Source: Boseongicola sp. SB0662_bin_57
Lineage (GTDB): Bacteria > Pseudomonadota > Alphaproteobacteria > Rhodobacterales > Rhodobacteraceae
Assembly: GCA_009839535.1 (NCBI GenBank)
Contig: VXPN01000103.1
Coordinates: 1 to 32,967 of the forward strand
Direction of reading: 5' to 3'
Length of the DNA stretch: 32,967 nucleotides
In this document: positions 17,633 through 26,914 of the stretch, in pieces
Position numbering within the stretch: the first letter of the stretch is position 1
Layout of the letters: the number at the start of each line of letters is the position of its first letter
The notes under the pieces: model-generated
Databases searched by the model: none
Told to the model about the DNA's origin: nothing
The model's input: the letters and a program-made list of their open reading frames with translations, nothing else
Position numbers and translations under genes: made by a program

Positions 17633-18568
17633 ATGAAACCACCCGCGTTTGTTGATTGCTACGGTGACCTAGCCGATCATCTGACGCCGGAGATCCTGGC
17701 GCACTGTCCAGGCATCGAGGTGATTTACGGCGAACCCGCCAGCGAGGACGAACTGATCGCGCGCCTCGCCGGGCGTCGCCACGCGATTGTGTACATGGGA
17801 TACCTCTCCAAGCGCGTGCTTGAAGCCTGTCCTGAACTCAGGTCGGTCGCCTACCTGTCGACAGGGTTGGCAACGCACGCGGACCTGCACGATGCAGACA
17901 GGCTTGGCGTGCGCATTGAAGGCGTGAGGAACTACGGTGATCGGGCGGTTGCCGAACACGCCATCACGCTGGCCCTCAGTTCGCTTAAGCGAATTGCCGA
18001 AGCCGACCGTCTCGTCCGGCAGGGCGGCTGGCAACTGTTGCGATCCGAAGAAATCGCGGGAGCGACATTCGGGATCGTGGGATTCGGCGGGACAGGTCGC
18101 GAAACGGCACGGATTGCCAAGGCGCTGGGCGCGGAGGTGATCGGGTGGTCGCGTTCCGGCGATCCCGGCGGGTGTGGCGCCACGCCGGTCGCCTTTGACG
18201 AAGTCCTGGAAAGGTCCGACATTCTCTCGCTGCACCTGGCACTGACGCCGGGCACCGCAGGCATAATTGGTCGGGATGCTTGCCAGCGATTGAAGCAGGG
18301 CGTCATTCTCGTCAATACCGCGCGCGGCGAACTCGTCGACCGGCAGGCGATGCTGGACGCTCTCGCGGCAGGGAGGATCGGGCACGTTGCCCTCGACGTC
18401 TTCCATCGGGAACCTCTTTCCCCGGATGACCCCTTGATCGGATGCGACAGGGTAACGCTGACCCCGCACTCCGGTTGGTACACCGGGCGCTCCGTCGACA
18501 ACCTCCTTGTCGCGGGCCTGAGAGTCCTTCGGCGACACATCGAGCAATCGAGCGTTGCCGATGGCTGA
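17633..18568 (+). CDS. D-2-hydroxyacid dehydrogenase (NAD-binding, phosphoglycerate dehydrogenase-like)
   Basis: 'GIVGFGGTGRETARIAKALGAEVIGWSRS', 'LKQGVILVNTARGELVD', 'ALDVFHREPLSPDDPL', 'TPHSGWYT' (catalytic R/E/H). Alternative start at 17612. Confidence 0.9.
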   Translation: MKPPAFVDCYGDLADHLTPEILAHCPGIEVIYGEPASEDELIARLAGRRHAIVYMGYLSKRVLEACPELRSVAYLSTGLATHADLHDADRLGVRIEGVRNYGDRAVAEHAITLALSSLKRIAEADRLVRQGGWQLLRSEEIAGATFGIVGFGGTGRETARIAKALGAEVIGWSRSGDPGGCGATPVAFDEVLERSDILSLHLALTPGTAGIIGRDACQRLKQGVILVNTARGELVDRQAMLDALAAGRIGHVALDVFHREPLSPDDPLIGCDRVTLTPHSGWYTGRSVDNLLVAGLRVLRRHIEQSSVADG

Positions 18569-19925
18569 AGCGACGGCAATCGAGACGCTTGCCAGGCATC
18601 TGGTCTCGGCAACGCGATCAGACATCCCCGATGACGTCTACGAGCGCGCAAAGGACTGCGTGGTTGATGTCATGGGCGCTGCGGCAGCCGGAGCGAACTC
18701 TTCGCCCGCGCGGGCAACGAATGCGGGGCTGACGGAACTCGTCGGTCCCGGCAGATCGTCGGTATGGTTCAGCGACGCCCAGGGTGGTGCAGCCGCTGCA
18801 GCGGCGGCGAACGCGATGGCGGCCACCGCACTTGATGTGGACGACGGGCATCGCAAGGCCGCCGGCCACCCAGGGGCGGCCGTCGTCAGCGCCGCGATTG
18901 CAGCTGCAGAAGAGAGCAATGCAAGCGTCGAGGAGTTCCTGTGCGCCGTGGTTCTCGGTTACGAGGCCTCGGTTGCGGCTGCCCTGGCGCGCCTTCCGGA
19001 GCACCACGGTTCAACAGTCAGCGGAAGATGGAGCGGGGTTGGCGCCGCCGTGGCCGCCGCGCGCCTGCGGGGGGTGACCAGCGACGTCATGGCCAATGCG
19101 ATCCTGGTTGCCGAGCAACACGCGCCCCGCCTGACATCGGCGCAATTGCACGGTTTCGCGGGATCAGACGTCAAGGAAGGCATATCATGGTCAGTGCTGA
19201 CAGGCATCGCGGCGGCCGGATTGGCGGCGCACGGCTTCAAGGGCTACCCCGGCACTTTCGAGGGCATGCTCTACGACGCTGAGCTTCTGGTTGGCGATCT
19301 GGGGAAATTCCAGGCCATTGGCGGCTTGTTTTTCAAGCCGTACGCGTGCTGCCGCTGGATTCACGCAGCGATGGACTGCCTGCATGACATTGTCCAGTCA
19401 TGGCAATTGAAGCCGGAGGACATAAGTCGCATCGAGGTGCGAACATTCAAGAATGCGGTTCGGCTGGCAAACGCGGTGGAGCCGAAATCCGGGCTTGAGG
19501 CCCAGTTCTCGATTCCGTTTTGCCTTGGTGCCATGGCGGTTCGTGGACCCGAGGCGCTCTGTCCTCTCGACCGGGACCTGCTTTCGGATTCGCGGATCAC
19601 TGACGTGGCACGCCGGACCCACATTGCCGAGGATCCAGGCATCGAAAGGTTGTTTCCAGCATGCACCGCGGCAATCGTGCGTGTGGAACTGCCGGATGCC
19701 AGTTCCTTCGAGAGACGTGCGGACACGCCTCTTGGGGATCCGACAAATCCCATGGACCGTGTTCAGCTCGTGCGCAAGTTCAAGCGGCTCATCGCCGAAG
19801 TCGCCGGATCGTGCGATGTTCCTTGGTTTCCCGAGGCCCTCTTTTCGGCCCCGCCGGAAAGCCGTTTGTCAGGGCTGACTTCGATGATTCGATGCCCACA
19901 GCCAGCCAGCGCCAGGCTCCAATGA
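18555..19925 (+). CDS. MmgE/PrpD family protein
   Basis: 'DVYERAKDCVVDVMGAAAAGA', 'ATALDVDDGHRKAAGHPGAAVVSAAIAAAEE', 'KPYACCRWIHAAMDC'; overlaps the previous gene by 14 nt. Confidence 0.9.
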   Translation: MPMAEATAIETLARHLVSATRSDIPDDVYERAKDCVVDVMGAAAAGANSSPARATNAGLTELVGPGRSSVWFSDAQGGAAAAAAANAMAATALDVDDGHRKAAGHPGAAVVSAAIAAAEESNASVEEFLCAVVLGYEASVAAALARLPEHHGSTVSGRWSGVGAAVAAARLRGVTSDVMANAILVAEQHAPRLTSAQLHGFAGSDVKEGISWSVLTGIAAAGLAAHGFKGYPGTFEGMLYDAELLVGDLGKFQAIGGLFFKPYACCRWIHAAMDCLHDIVQSWQLKPEDISRIEVRTFKNAVRLANAVEPKSGLEAQFSIPFCLGAMAVRGPEALCPLDRDLLSDSRITDVARRTHIAEDPGIERLFPACTAAIVRVELPDASSFERRADTPLGDPTNPMDRVQLVRKFKRLIAEVAGSCDVPWFPEALFSAPPESRLSGLTSMIRCPQPASARLQ

Positions 19926-20142
19926 CGGACAGTGATGTGGATCAAGGCCTCCGGATTTCCGACGCTCTTGTTTCACGGCGCCAAATGGCCGGAGACAAGG
20001 AATGGCAAAGCAAGACGTCCATGCCGCCGCCGTTGGTTCGCCAGATCTGTGAATCGTGACATCAGGCAAGGAGATTGCGCATGCATGCCAGGTGCATCCA
20101 GGATTCGTGATTGCCTTCAAGCGGGTCTAGCCGAAAGTTTCT

Positions 20143-20159
20143 CGCCTTGTCGCAAGGCG
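20143..20159. promoter_or_regulatory. Perfect palindrome CGCCTTG-TCG-CAAGGCG upstream of the monooxygenase/hydantoinase operon
   Basis: 7-bp arms, 3-nt spacer, about 150 nt upstream of 20308; a partial copy (TGGCGCAAGG, 20169-20178) lies 21 bp downstream of TGTCGCAAGG (20148-20157). Confidence 0.35.
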
Positions 20160-20307
20160 TCAGGGGATTGGCGCAAGGTATCAAGATTCCGTGCGCGATT
20201 GATTCCATAACTTGCGGAGCCGGACTTAACGATCCGCAGGAACAGGGCAAGTTGCAGCATGAGCTCGATCAGCAAAGCAAGACCTTCAGGCACTCGGTGA
20301 CTGGACC

Positions 20308-21555
20308 ATGCGGGAAGAGACGATTGTCATTGGTGCGGGTCAGGCAGGATTGTGCGCAAGCTATTTCCTGACGCAGTTCGGAGTCCCCCACACGGTGTTC
20401 GAGGCAGGACGTGTCGGAGAATCCTGGCTTTCCCGGCGTTGGGACAGTTTCTGCCTGGTCACGCCCAATTGGACCGTGCAGCTTCCAGGCGTCGAGCTTG
20501 AGAGTTTCGATGCCGACGCCTTCATGTCGGGGGACGACTTCGTGGGTGTTCTCCGGCAGTTTGCCGAATCGTTCAATGCGCCAGTTCAAACAGGTTCACT
20601 GGTTTCGTCGGTGACGCGTCGCGGCGCTTCGGGATTCGAAGTGGTGACGAACGGGGAAACTCGTTGCGCATCAAACGTCATAGTGTGCTGCGGAGGGTAT
20701 CAGTTCATCCGCAAGCCGCAATTCGCCCGGCAACTGCCCGCCAGCGTCGAGCAAGTCGATGTCTCCACCTACCGAAGTCCAGGCGATCTCCCAGACGGAT
20801 CGGTTCTGGTGGTAGGCTCTGGACAGTCCGGGACCCAGATCGCGGAAGAGCTCAGTGAATCGGGACGTGATGTCTATTTGTGCGTCGGCAAGGCTGGGCG
20901 AATCCCGCGAAGGTACCGAGGGCGGGACTTGAGCCATTGGCAACTGGAAATGGGGATAGTTGACCGCACGGTTGATCAGCTGGACTCTCCTGCCGACCGG
21001 TTTCGTGGCGATCCACATGTAAGTGGCAGACGCGGTGGGCACACCTTGAATCTCCACCAGCTTGCTCGCGACGGCGTTCAGTTGCTTGGGTCGCTTTCGG
21101 CGGTGGACGGCCCGAAGATCAGCTTCACGGACAATCTTGCCGAAAACATGAAGGCGGCCGACGACTTCTCTGACACCTTCTGCCGGATGGTCGACGACTA
21201 CATCGAGGAGAAATGCATAGACGCGCCTCTTCCCGACGACGAGAATTCGGATTTCGGAGGCGGGACGGGTCCATGTCCGTCTTCGCCAGGTGATCTCGAC
21301 CTGGGGAGCTGCAACATCCGCACGGTGGTATGGGCCACCGGGTTCGGGTTCGATTTCTCTTGGGTGCGTTTTCCGGTTTTCGATGAGTTTGGCTACCCGA
21401 AAACCAAGAGAGGCGTAACCGAAGTCGAGGGTCTCTATTTCCTGGGGCTGAACTGGCTGCACACGCGCAAGTCCGGGACCATACTGGGTGCTGGAGACGA
21501 TGCGAAGCACGTCGTCGATCACTTGCGTCAAACGCGAACCGTGCCGGTCAGATGA
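20308..21555 (+). CDS. NAD(P)/FAD-dependent flavin monooxygenase (CzcO/FMO-like)
   Basis: 'ETIVIGAGQAGLCASYFLTQFGVPHTVFEAGRVGESWLSRRWDSFCLVTPNW', second Rossmann 'VLVVGSGQSGTQIAEEL'. Confidence 0.9.
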   Translation: MREETIVIGAGQAGLCASYFLTQFGVPHTVFEAGRVGESWLSRRWDSFCLVTPNWTVQLPGVELESFDADAFMSGDDFVGVLRQFAESFNAPVQTGSLVSSVTRRGASGFEVVTNGETRCASNVIVCCGGYQFIRKPQFARQLPASVEQVDVSTYRSPGDLPDGSVLVVGSGQSGTQIAEELSESGRDVYLCVGKAGRIPRRYRGRDLSHWQLEMGIVDRTVDQLDSPADRFRGDPHVSGRRGGHTLNLHQLARDGVQLLGSLSAVDGPKISFTDNLAENMKAADDFSDTFCRMVDDYIEEKCIDAPLPDDENSDFGGGTGPCPSSPGDLDLGSCNIRTVVWATGFGFDFSWVRFPVFDEFGYPKTKRGVTEVEGLYFLGLNWLHTRKSGTILGAGDDAKHVVDHLRQTRTVPVR

Positions 21556-22898
21556 TGGGTGTGTCGGTGACCAAGGCACTCGACGCCCAGCCTGGGAGCC
21601 TTCCTCGCCGGTTTGAGGGGACTGACCAGCCATGGTGGTGGGAATGGGCGCCGCGCGACAAGCGACCTCCAGGCGCCTTGCCGAAGTCAGCCGATGCGGT
21701 GGTTGTCGGCTCGGGCTACGCCGGTCTGTCAGCGGCACTTACGCTGGCCCGGGCGGGGCGAGAGGTAATCGTGCTCGATGCAGGCTTCCCGGGACATGGC
21801 GCGTCCAGCCGGTCGGGCGGCATGATCGGGAGCGGGCACGTTGTTCCGTTCGAACGGCTCAGTCGTCTCTACGGCGATCAGCAGGCCTCGGCAATCCTGC
21901 GGGAAGGGCTGAATTCCTTTGCCTTCACGAAGAACCTGATCGAGTCAGAGAGCATCGAATGTCACTTCCGTCAGGTCGGGCGGTTGCGTGCTGCATGGCG
22001 ACCGCAGGATTTCGACATGATCCGGCGCGATGTCGACCTGGTCACGAAATTGCTCGACTACGATGTCACGGTGCTCGGAAAGGCAGAACTGGCCGAAGAA
22101 CTGGGCACGGACCGCTACGCAGGCGCCTGTGTCTACAACCGCCACGGCGGGCTGCATCCCGCGATGTTCCATTCCGGCCTCCTGGACGTCGTGGTTGAGG
22201 CCGGCGCCAGGGTGTTCGGAGACAGCAAGGTCGTAGCCATTGACGACGCGCGTCACCGCAAGATCGTTCGAACCGAACGTGGCCAGGTGGCGACGTCAAA
22301 CGTGATTGTCGCGACCAACGGCTATACTTTCCCGGAGCTTCGGCCGTTTGCGCAGCGACTCATTCGGGTTCACGCCTACATGATTGCCACGGAAGTCATC
22401 GGACAGGAACGTACCAGGCAGATAATTCGCAGGGATCGGATGGTCGTCGAAACGCGTTGGCGCCACTGCTACTATCGAAGGTCGCCCGACGGAGAGCGCA
22501 TCCTGTTCGGCGCCCGCGTATCGCTGGGCGCCGTCAGTCTGGACAGGGCAGCCAAGGTCATCAGGAAATTGATGGCCGAGCTGTATCCCGAGCTGAAAGA
22601 TGTCGGCGTGACCCACTGCTGGACGGGACAACTGGGGTTTGCCCGCGATTTCCTGCCGCACATCGGAGAGATTAATGGCGTTCACCACGCCTTGGCCTGC
22701 AACGGTTCTGGCGTTGCGATGCAGCCATACACCGGCCACAAGGCAGCGCTGAAAGTGCTGGGCTCTCCGGAAGGCAAGACAGCTTTTGACAGCCAGGAGT
22801 TCCGACCGATCCATCCGTTTTACGGGGGGCGTCCTTGGTTCCGCCCATTCCTGTCCGCCTACTACCGGATGAAGGACTTCAAGGAGGGATCGAGCTGA
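21552..22898 (+). CDS. FAD-dependent amine/amino-acid oxidoreductase (DadA/DAO family)
   Basis: 'DAVVVGSGYAGLSAALTLARAGREVIVLDAGFPGHGASSRSGGMIG' FAD motif; 'ATNGYT', 'CNGSGVAMQPYTG'. Overlaps the upstream stop (ATGA). Confidence 0.92.
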   Translation: MMGVSVTKALDAQPGSLPRRFEGTDQPWWWEWAPRDKRPPGALPKSADAVVVGSGYAGLSAALTLARAGREVIVLDAGFPGHGASSRSGGMIGSGHVVPFERLSRLYGDQQASAILREGLNSFAFTKNLIESESIECHFRQVGRLRAAWRPQDFDMIRRDVDLVTKLLDYDVTVLGKAELAEELGTDRYAGACVYNRHGGLHPAMFHSGLLDVVVEAGARVFGDSKVVAIDDARHRKIVRTERGQVATSNVIVATNGYTFPELRPFAQRLIRVHAYMIATEVIGQERTRQIIRRDRMVVETRWRHCYYRRSPDGERILFGARVSLGAVSLDRAAKVIRKLMAELYPELKDVGVTHCWTGQLGFARDFLPHIGEINGVHHALACNGSGVAMQPYTGHKAALKVLGSPEGKTAFDSQEFRPIHPFYGGRPWFRPFLSAYYRMKDFKEGSS

Positions 22899-22931
22899 TG
22901 ACAACCCACGGAACCGGAGTGCGCTAGACCG

Positions 22932-24983
22932 ATGGCCTGGACGGTAGGCGTTGATGTTGGCGGGACTTTCACCGACTTTTTCGCATTCGACGAAGTGCAC
23001 GGAAAGACGGTTGTTCACAAGACACTGTCAACGCCGGAAAACCCGGCTGAAGCCGTAACGGAGGGCCTCAGCGAACTTTGCGATGCCGAAGGGATCGACC
23101 TGGAGGAAATTGAGCGCTTTTCCCACGGAACGACTGTTGGAACGAACACGCTGATCCAAAGGAAGGGAGCTCGCGTTGCTGTCGTCACAACGCGTGGATT
23201 TCGCGACCTGCTCGAAATCGGTCGCCAGGTTCGCCCAAGGATCTTCAGTCTCCAGGAGGACTATCCGCCGCCGCTTGCATCCAGAAGGAACTGCTTCGAA
23301 GTCACCGAACGCATAGGCCCGGACGGAGAGATCATCGACCCTCTCAGCGAGGCAGAGATCGCCCACGCCATCGAGAGTGTCCTCTTGAGCGACGCGACGT
23401 CATGCGCGATTTGCCTGCTGTTTTCGTACGAATCCGATGCTCACGAAAAGGCGCTCGCCGAAGCGCTCAAGAACGAAATCCCTGGACTCTACGTCTCCTT
23501 GTCGTCCGAAATATATCCGGAGATACGGGAGTACGAACGTTTCTCGACTGCCGTGCTGAATGCCTATCTTCAGCCAGTCCTTGACCGGTACATGGCCCTG
23601 CTGGAAGAGACGCTCAGCAGCAGGATCCCGGGAGCGGTCATAGGCATCAATCAGTCCAATGGCGGCCTGACATCCATTCAACAGGCGCGAAACCATCCGA
23701 TCAAGACGGCACTCTCGGGCCCGGCAGCCGGAGTCATGGGTGCGCTCGACACCGCGACCCGGTCCGGTTTCGGCGACGTGCTTACGCTGGACATGGGCGG
23801 CACAAGCGCGGATGTAGGCCTCATTCGGAACGGAGAGGCGAACGTGAGCACCAGCCGGGATGTCGCCGGCTTTCCTGTTCGTCTGCCGATGATTGACATT
23901 CACACGGTTGGAGCCGGCGGCGGTTCCGTGGCCTGGTTTGACCGAGACGGCCTTTTGAAGGTCGGCCCAATCAGCGCTGGCGCAGACCCCGGTCCCGTTT
24001 GCTACGGCCGAGGGGGAACCCAGCCAACCGTCTCCGATGCAAACGCGGTCGTCGGCAGGCTGGATCCGTCGGGCCTGTTGGACGGCACCATGCCGCTTGA
24101 CGTCGAAGCCGCACGCGCCGCAATCCAGCCGGTCGCGGAACGCATTGGATTTACTGTCGAAGCCGCCGCAATTGGCATCATTGACATTGTTGTCGCGAAC
24201 ATGGCTCGCGCTGTGCGCATGATTTCCGTGGAGCGAGGATACGATCCAAGGGACATGGCGCTCATGTCGTTTGGCGGTGCAGGCGGGCTCCACGCGGTAG
24301 AAGTGGCGCGTTCACTTGGCGTGCGAAGGGTCATTGTCCCGGAGTCTCCCGGAATTCTCTGCGCCAAGGGACTGGTCGTCGCCGACAGGAAGCAAGACCT
24401 TGTACGGTCTGCGCGCATTCTGGTCGATGAAGGGTATCAAGACCAGGTCTACCCGGCACTCGCGAAACTCGAGCACGAGCTGCTGAGCTGGTACGACAGC
24501 GAGAGGATCGCGGAGTCCGAGCGCGAACAGCAAGTCACTTTGGACATGCGGTACGTAGGACAGAACCACGAACTGCGTGTTCACCAGCCTGGCTCAACTG
24601 TCCGTTCCTTGCCGCAAAGCGATGTGCTCAAGTCGATGTTCTTCAGTGAGCACCAGCGAAGCTATGGATATCACAATGACGGCGATGAAATCGAAATCGT
24701 CAACGTTCGGCTGACTGGAATCGGACGTCGTCGAATCGAGTTCTCTGGCGACGAGCTGAAGAAGGAACTCTGGGAACCCGAACCGGTTTCGCGGCAACTG
24801 GTTTGGTTTTCTGGCAATGGTCCGGAAGAAACAGACGTCTACCTGCGGGCGGAGCTGGCTCCGGGTCAGGGAATCTGTGGCCCAGCGATCATCAGGCAGC
24901 TTGACTCAACAACTGTACTGGCGCCAGGCGATCGGGCGTCGGTTGATCGGCACTTGAACTTGGATGTCGAGGTGCGCGGATGA
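22932..24983 (+). CDS. hyuA: Hydantoinase/oxoprolinase family protein, subunit A (ATP-dependent)
   Basis: 'GVDVGGTFTDFFAFDE', 'HGTTVGTNTLIQRKGARVAVVTTRGFRDLLEIGRQ', 'ALSGPAAGVMGALDTA', 'LTLDMGGTSADVGLI'; 683 aa. Confidence 0.95.
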   Translation: MAWTVGVDVGGTFTDFFAFDEVHGKTVVHKTLSTPENPAEAVTEGLSELCDAEGIDLEEIERFSHGTTVGTNTLIQRKGARVAVVTTRGFRDLLEIGRQVRPRIFSLQEDYPPPLASRRNCFEVTERIGPDGEIIDPLSEAEIAHAIESVLLSDATSCAICLLFSYESDAHEKALAEALKNEIPGLYVSLSSEIYPEIREYERFSTAVLNAYLQPVLDRYMALLEETLSSRIPGAVIGINQSNGGLTSIQQARNHPIKTALSGPAAGVMGALDTATRSGFGDVLTLDMGGTSADVGLIRNGEANVSTSRDVAGFPVRLPMIDIHTVGAGGGSVAWFDRDGLLKVGPISAGADPGPVCYGRGGTQPTVSDANAVVGRLDPSGLLDGTMPLDVEAARAAIQPVAERIGFTVEAAAIGIIDIVVANMARAVRMISVERGYDPRDMALMSFGGAGGLHAVEVARSLGVRRVIVPESPGILCAKGLVVADRKQDLVRSARILVDEGYQDQVYPALAKLEHELLSWYDSERIAESEREQQVTLDMRYVGQNHELRVHQPGSTVRSLPQSDVLKSMFFSEHQRSYGYHNDGDEIEIVNVRLTGIGRRRIEFSGDELKKELWEPEPVSRQLVWFSGNGPEETDVYLRAELAPGQGICGPAIIRQLDSTTVLAPGDRASVDRHLNLDVEVRG

Positions 24984-26734
24984 CCGGAAAGAGCAAGGCC
25001 TCAGAGGGCTTTCGCGTTGACCCGATTGCACTCGAGATCATGTTGAACGGACTGCGCTCGATTGCGGATGAAACCTACAACGCCCTGACCCGCAGCGCAT
25101 ATTCGACCAACATAAAGGAACGCAAGGACCATTCGACTGCTGTCATGGATGCCTCGGGCCGGCTGATCGCGCAGGCCGAGAACTCTCTGCCAATCCATCT
25201 TTCTTCGATGGCAGGAATAATGCAAGCGCTGCTGCAGAAGTACCGGCGAGGGGAAATCCAGGAAGGCGACATATTCGTTTCAAACGATCCTCACGTCGCC
25301 GGCGGTTCCCATCTGCCGGACATCAACCTGGCGCAACCGGTCTTCGCCAATGGCAAATTGCTGGCGTTTGTCTGCAACATTGCCCACCACGCCGACGTTG
25401 GCGGCATGGCGCCGGGGTCGGTCGCTGGCGGAATGACCGAGATCTACCAGGAGGGTCTGCGGATTCCCGCCGTCAAGCTGTTCGATCGCGGCGAACTGGT
25501 ACGTGATGTCTTTGACATTCTCTTGCTCAACGTTCGCGTGCCAGAGGAACGACGTGGCGACTACAACGCACAAGTTGCGGCCTGCAAGCTTGGTGAGCGT
25601 CGCATGCAGGAATTGGTCGAGCGCCATTCGGCGGAAATGCTGGAACGCGCCTTCGGGGACATCATTGCGAGGACCGAGAAGCGCCTGAGAGACGCGGTGC
25701 ACGCCATTCCGGACGGCGTATATCGCTACCGGGACTTGATGGATGATGACGGGTGCGGAAATCTCGACATTGAAATTGCTGTGGCGGTCACTGTGGACGG
25801 CGACAGGATCTCCTTTGATTTCGCGGGCACCGCTCCACAAGCTGCCGGCAACATCAACTCGCCGTTCAATGCGAGCCACGCGACGCTTTGCTACGTGGTC
25901 AAGGCTCTCGTCGACCCCGATGCGCCAAACAACCAGGGAGTGCTGAACGTCTGCGAAATGATCGCCGAACCTGGATCGCTGGTGAATTGCATTGCTCCAG
26001 CAGCATGTGCCGCGCGCGCGAATACCTGCCAGCGGATCGTGGACGTGGTGATCGGAGCCTTGGCCGACGCCATGCCCAAGGCCGTGGTTGCAGCGGCGAA
26101 CGGCGCAAATACCGCGGCGGTCTTTTCCGGCAAGCATCCGGATTCGGACAAGAGCTATCTCTACATCGAAACCATAGGGGGCGGTTTCGGTGGCCGTGCG
26201 ACGAAGGACGGCACGGACGGCGTGCAGGTTCATTCCACGAATACGTCGAACCTTCCTGTCGAAGTCATGGAAGCGGAGTACCCGCTTCGCGTGATGCGCT
26301 ACGAACTGGTTCAGGATTCAGGAGGTGCAGGTGAGCACAGGGGGGGGCTCTCGATCCGTCGGGACGTGACTCCCATTGGACACGTGTGCACGTTCAGCGG
26401 TCAGGGCGAGAGATTTCGCCATCAGCCTTGGGGGCTTTTCGGGGGAGAACCGGCCATGGCGGGACGTTTTGCCTTGATCTGCCCCGACGGGCAAATTGAC
26501 GTGTTGCCCGGAAAGCCTTCGGGCGTGGATGTTTCCGCCGGGACGATCATATCGATGCAAACGGCCGGTGGCGGAGGCTATGGGCACCCAGGAAACAGGT
26601 CACGGGACGAGGTGGACGAGGATGTCGCGAGCGGGAAATTCTCGACTTCCTTTGTCAACAAACACTACCGCGGCTGCAAAAAGGCAGGTCGGCCCAGCGG
26701 CAATCGGAAACGCCTGGATCGCAGAGACTCTTGA
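24980..26734 (+). CDS. hyuB: Hydantoinase B/oxoprolinase family protein
   Basis: 'NIKERKDHSTAVMDASGRLIAQAENSLPIHLSSM', 'SNDPHVAGGSHLPDINLAQPVF', 'YPLRVMRYELVQDSGGAGEHRGGLSIRRD'; ATGA overlap with hyuA. Confidence 0.95.
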   Translation: MTGKSKASEGFRVDPIALEIMLNGLRSIADETYNALTRSAYSTNIKERKDHSTAVMDASGRLIAQAENSLPIHLSSMAGIMQALLQKYRRGEIQEGDIFVSNDPHVAGGSHLPDINLAQPVFANGKLLAFVCNIAHHADVGGMAPGSVAGGMTEIYQEGLRIPAVKLFDRGELVRDVFDILLLNVRVPEERRGDYNAQVAACKLGERRMQELVERHSAEMLERAFGDIIARTEKRLRDAVHAIPDGVYRYRDLMDDDGCGNLDIEIAVAVTVDGDRISFDFAGTAPQAAGNINSPFNASHATLCYVVKALVDPDAPNNQGVLNVCEMIAEPGSLVNCIAPAACAARANTCQRIVDVVIGALADAMPKAVVAAANGANTAAVFSGKHPDSDKSYLYIETIGGGFGGRATKDGTDGVQVHSTNTSNLPVEVMEAEYPLRVMRYELVQDSGGAGEHRGGLSIRRDVTPIGHVCTFSGQGERFRHQPWGLFGGEPAMAGRFALICPDGQIDVLPGKPSGVDVSAGTIISMQTAGGGGYGHPGNRSRDEVDEDVASGKFSTSFVNKHYRGCKKAGRPSGNRKRLDRRDS

Positions 26735-26914
26735 AAATCGTCTTGCTACTCTTTTCTGAAGGCTCTGATTGCAAGTCGTATGCATGACCGGTCGATTGCG
26801 TTGACGACGATGCAGTTGCGAGGCGCAGCGTTGTCCAGTTCGACCTGCTGGAACCATCGAGGCAGTTGTCGAGACAATTGCTCACGATCCCGTGGCAGAG
26901 CCTTAGCAAGCCCT

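Noticed and set aside
17669-18625. 318-aa - strand ORF
   Set aside because: Antisense shadow of the D-2-hydroxyacid dehydrogenase, which has full catalytic motifs.
20671-21738. 355-aa - strand ORF
   Set aside because: Antisense shadow of the flavin monooxygenase; no domain.
25280-26233. 317-aa - strand ORF over hyuB, and 297-aa - ORF (23400-24293) over hyuA
   Set aside because: Antisense shadows of strongly motif-supported HyuA/HyuB.
22932-26734. HyuA/HyuB as acetone carboxylase subunits
   Set aside because: Two-gene organisation with no gamma-subunit gene nearby, and neighbours are DadA and FMO, favouring a hydantoinase/lactamase-type role.
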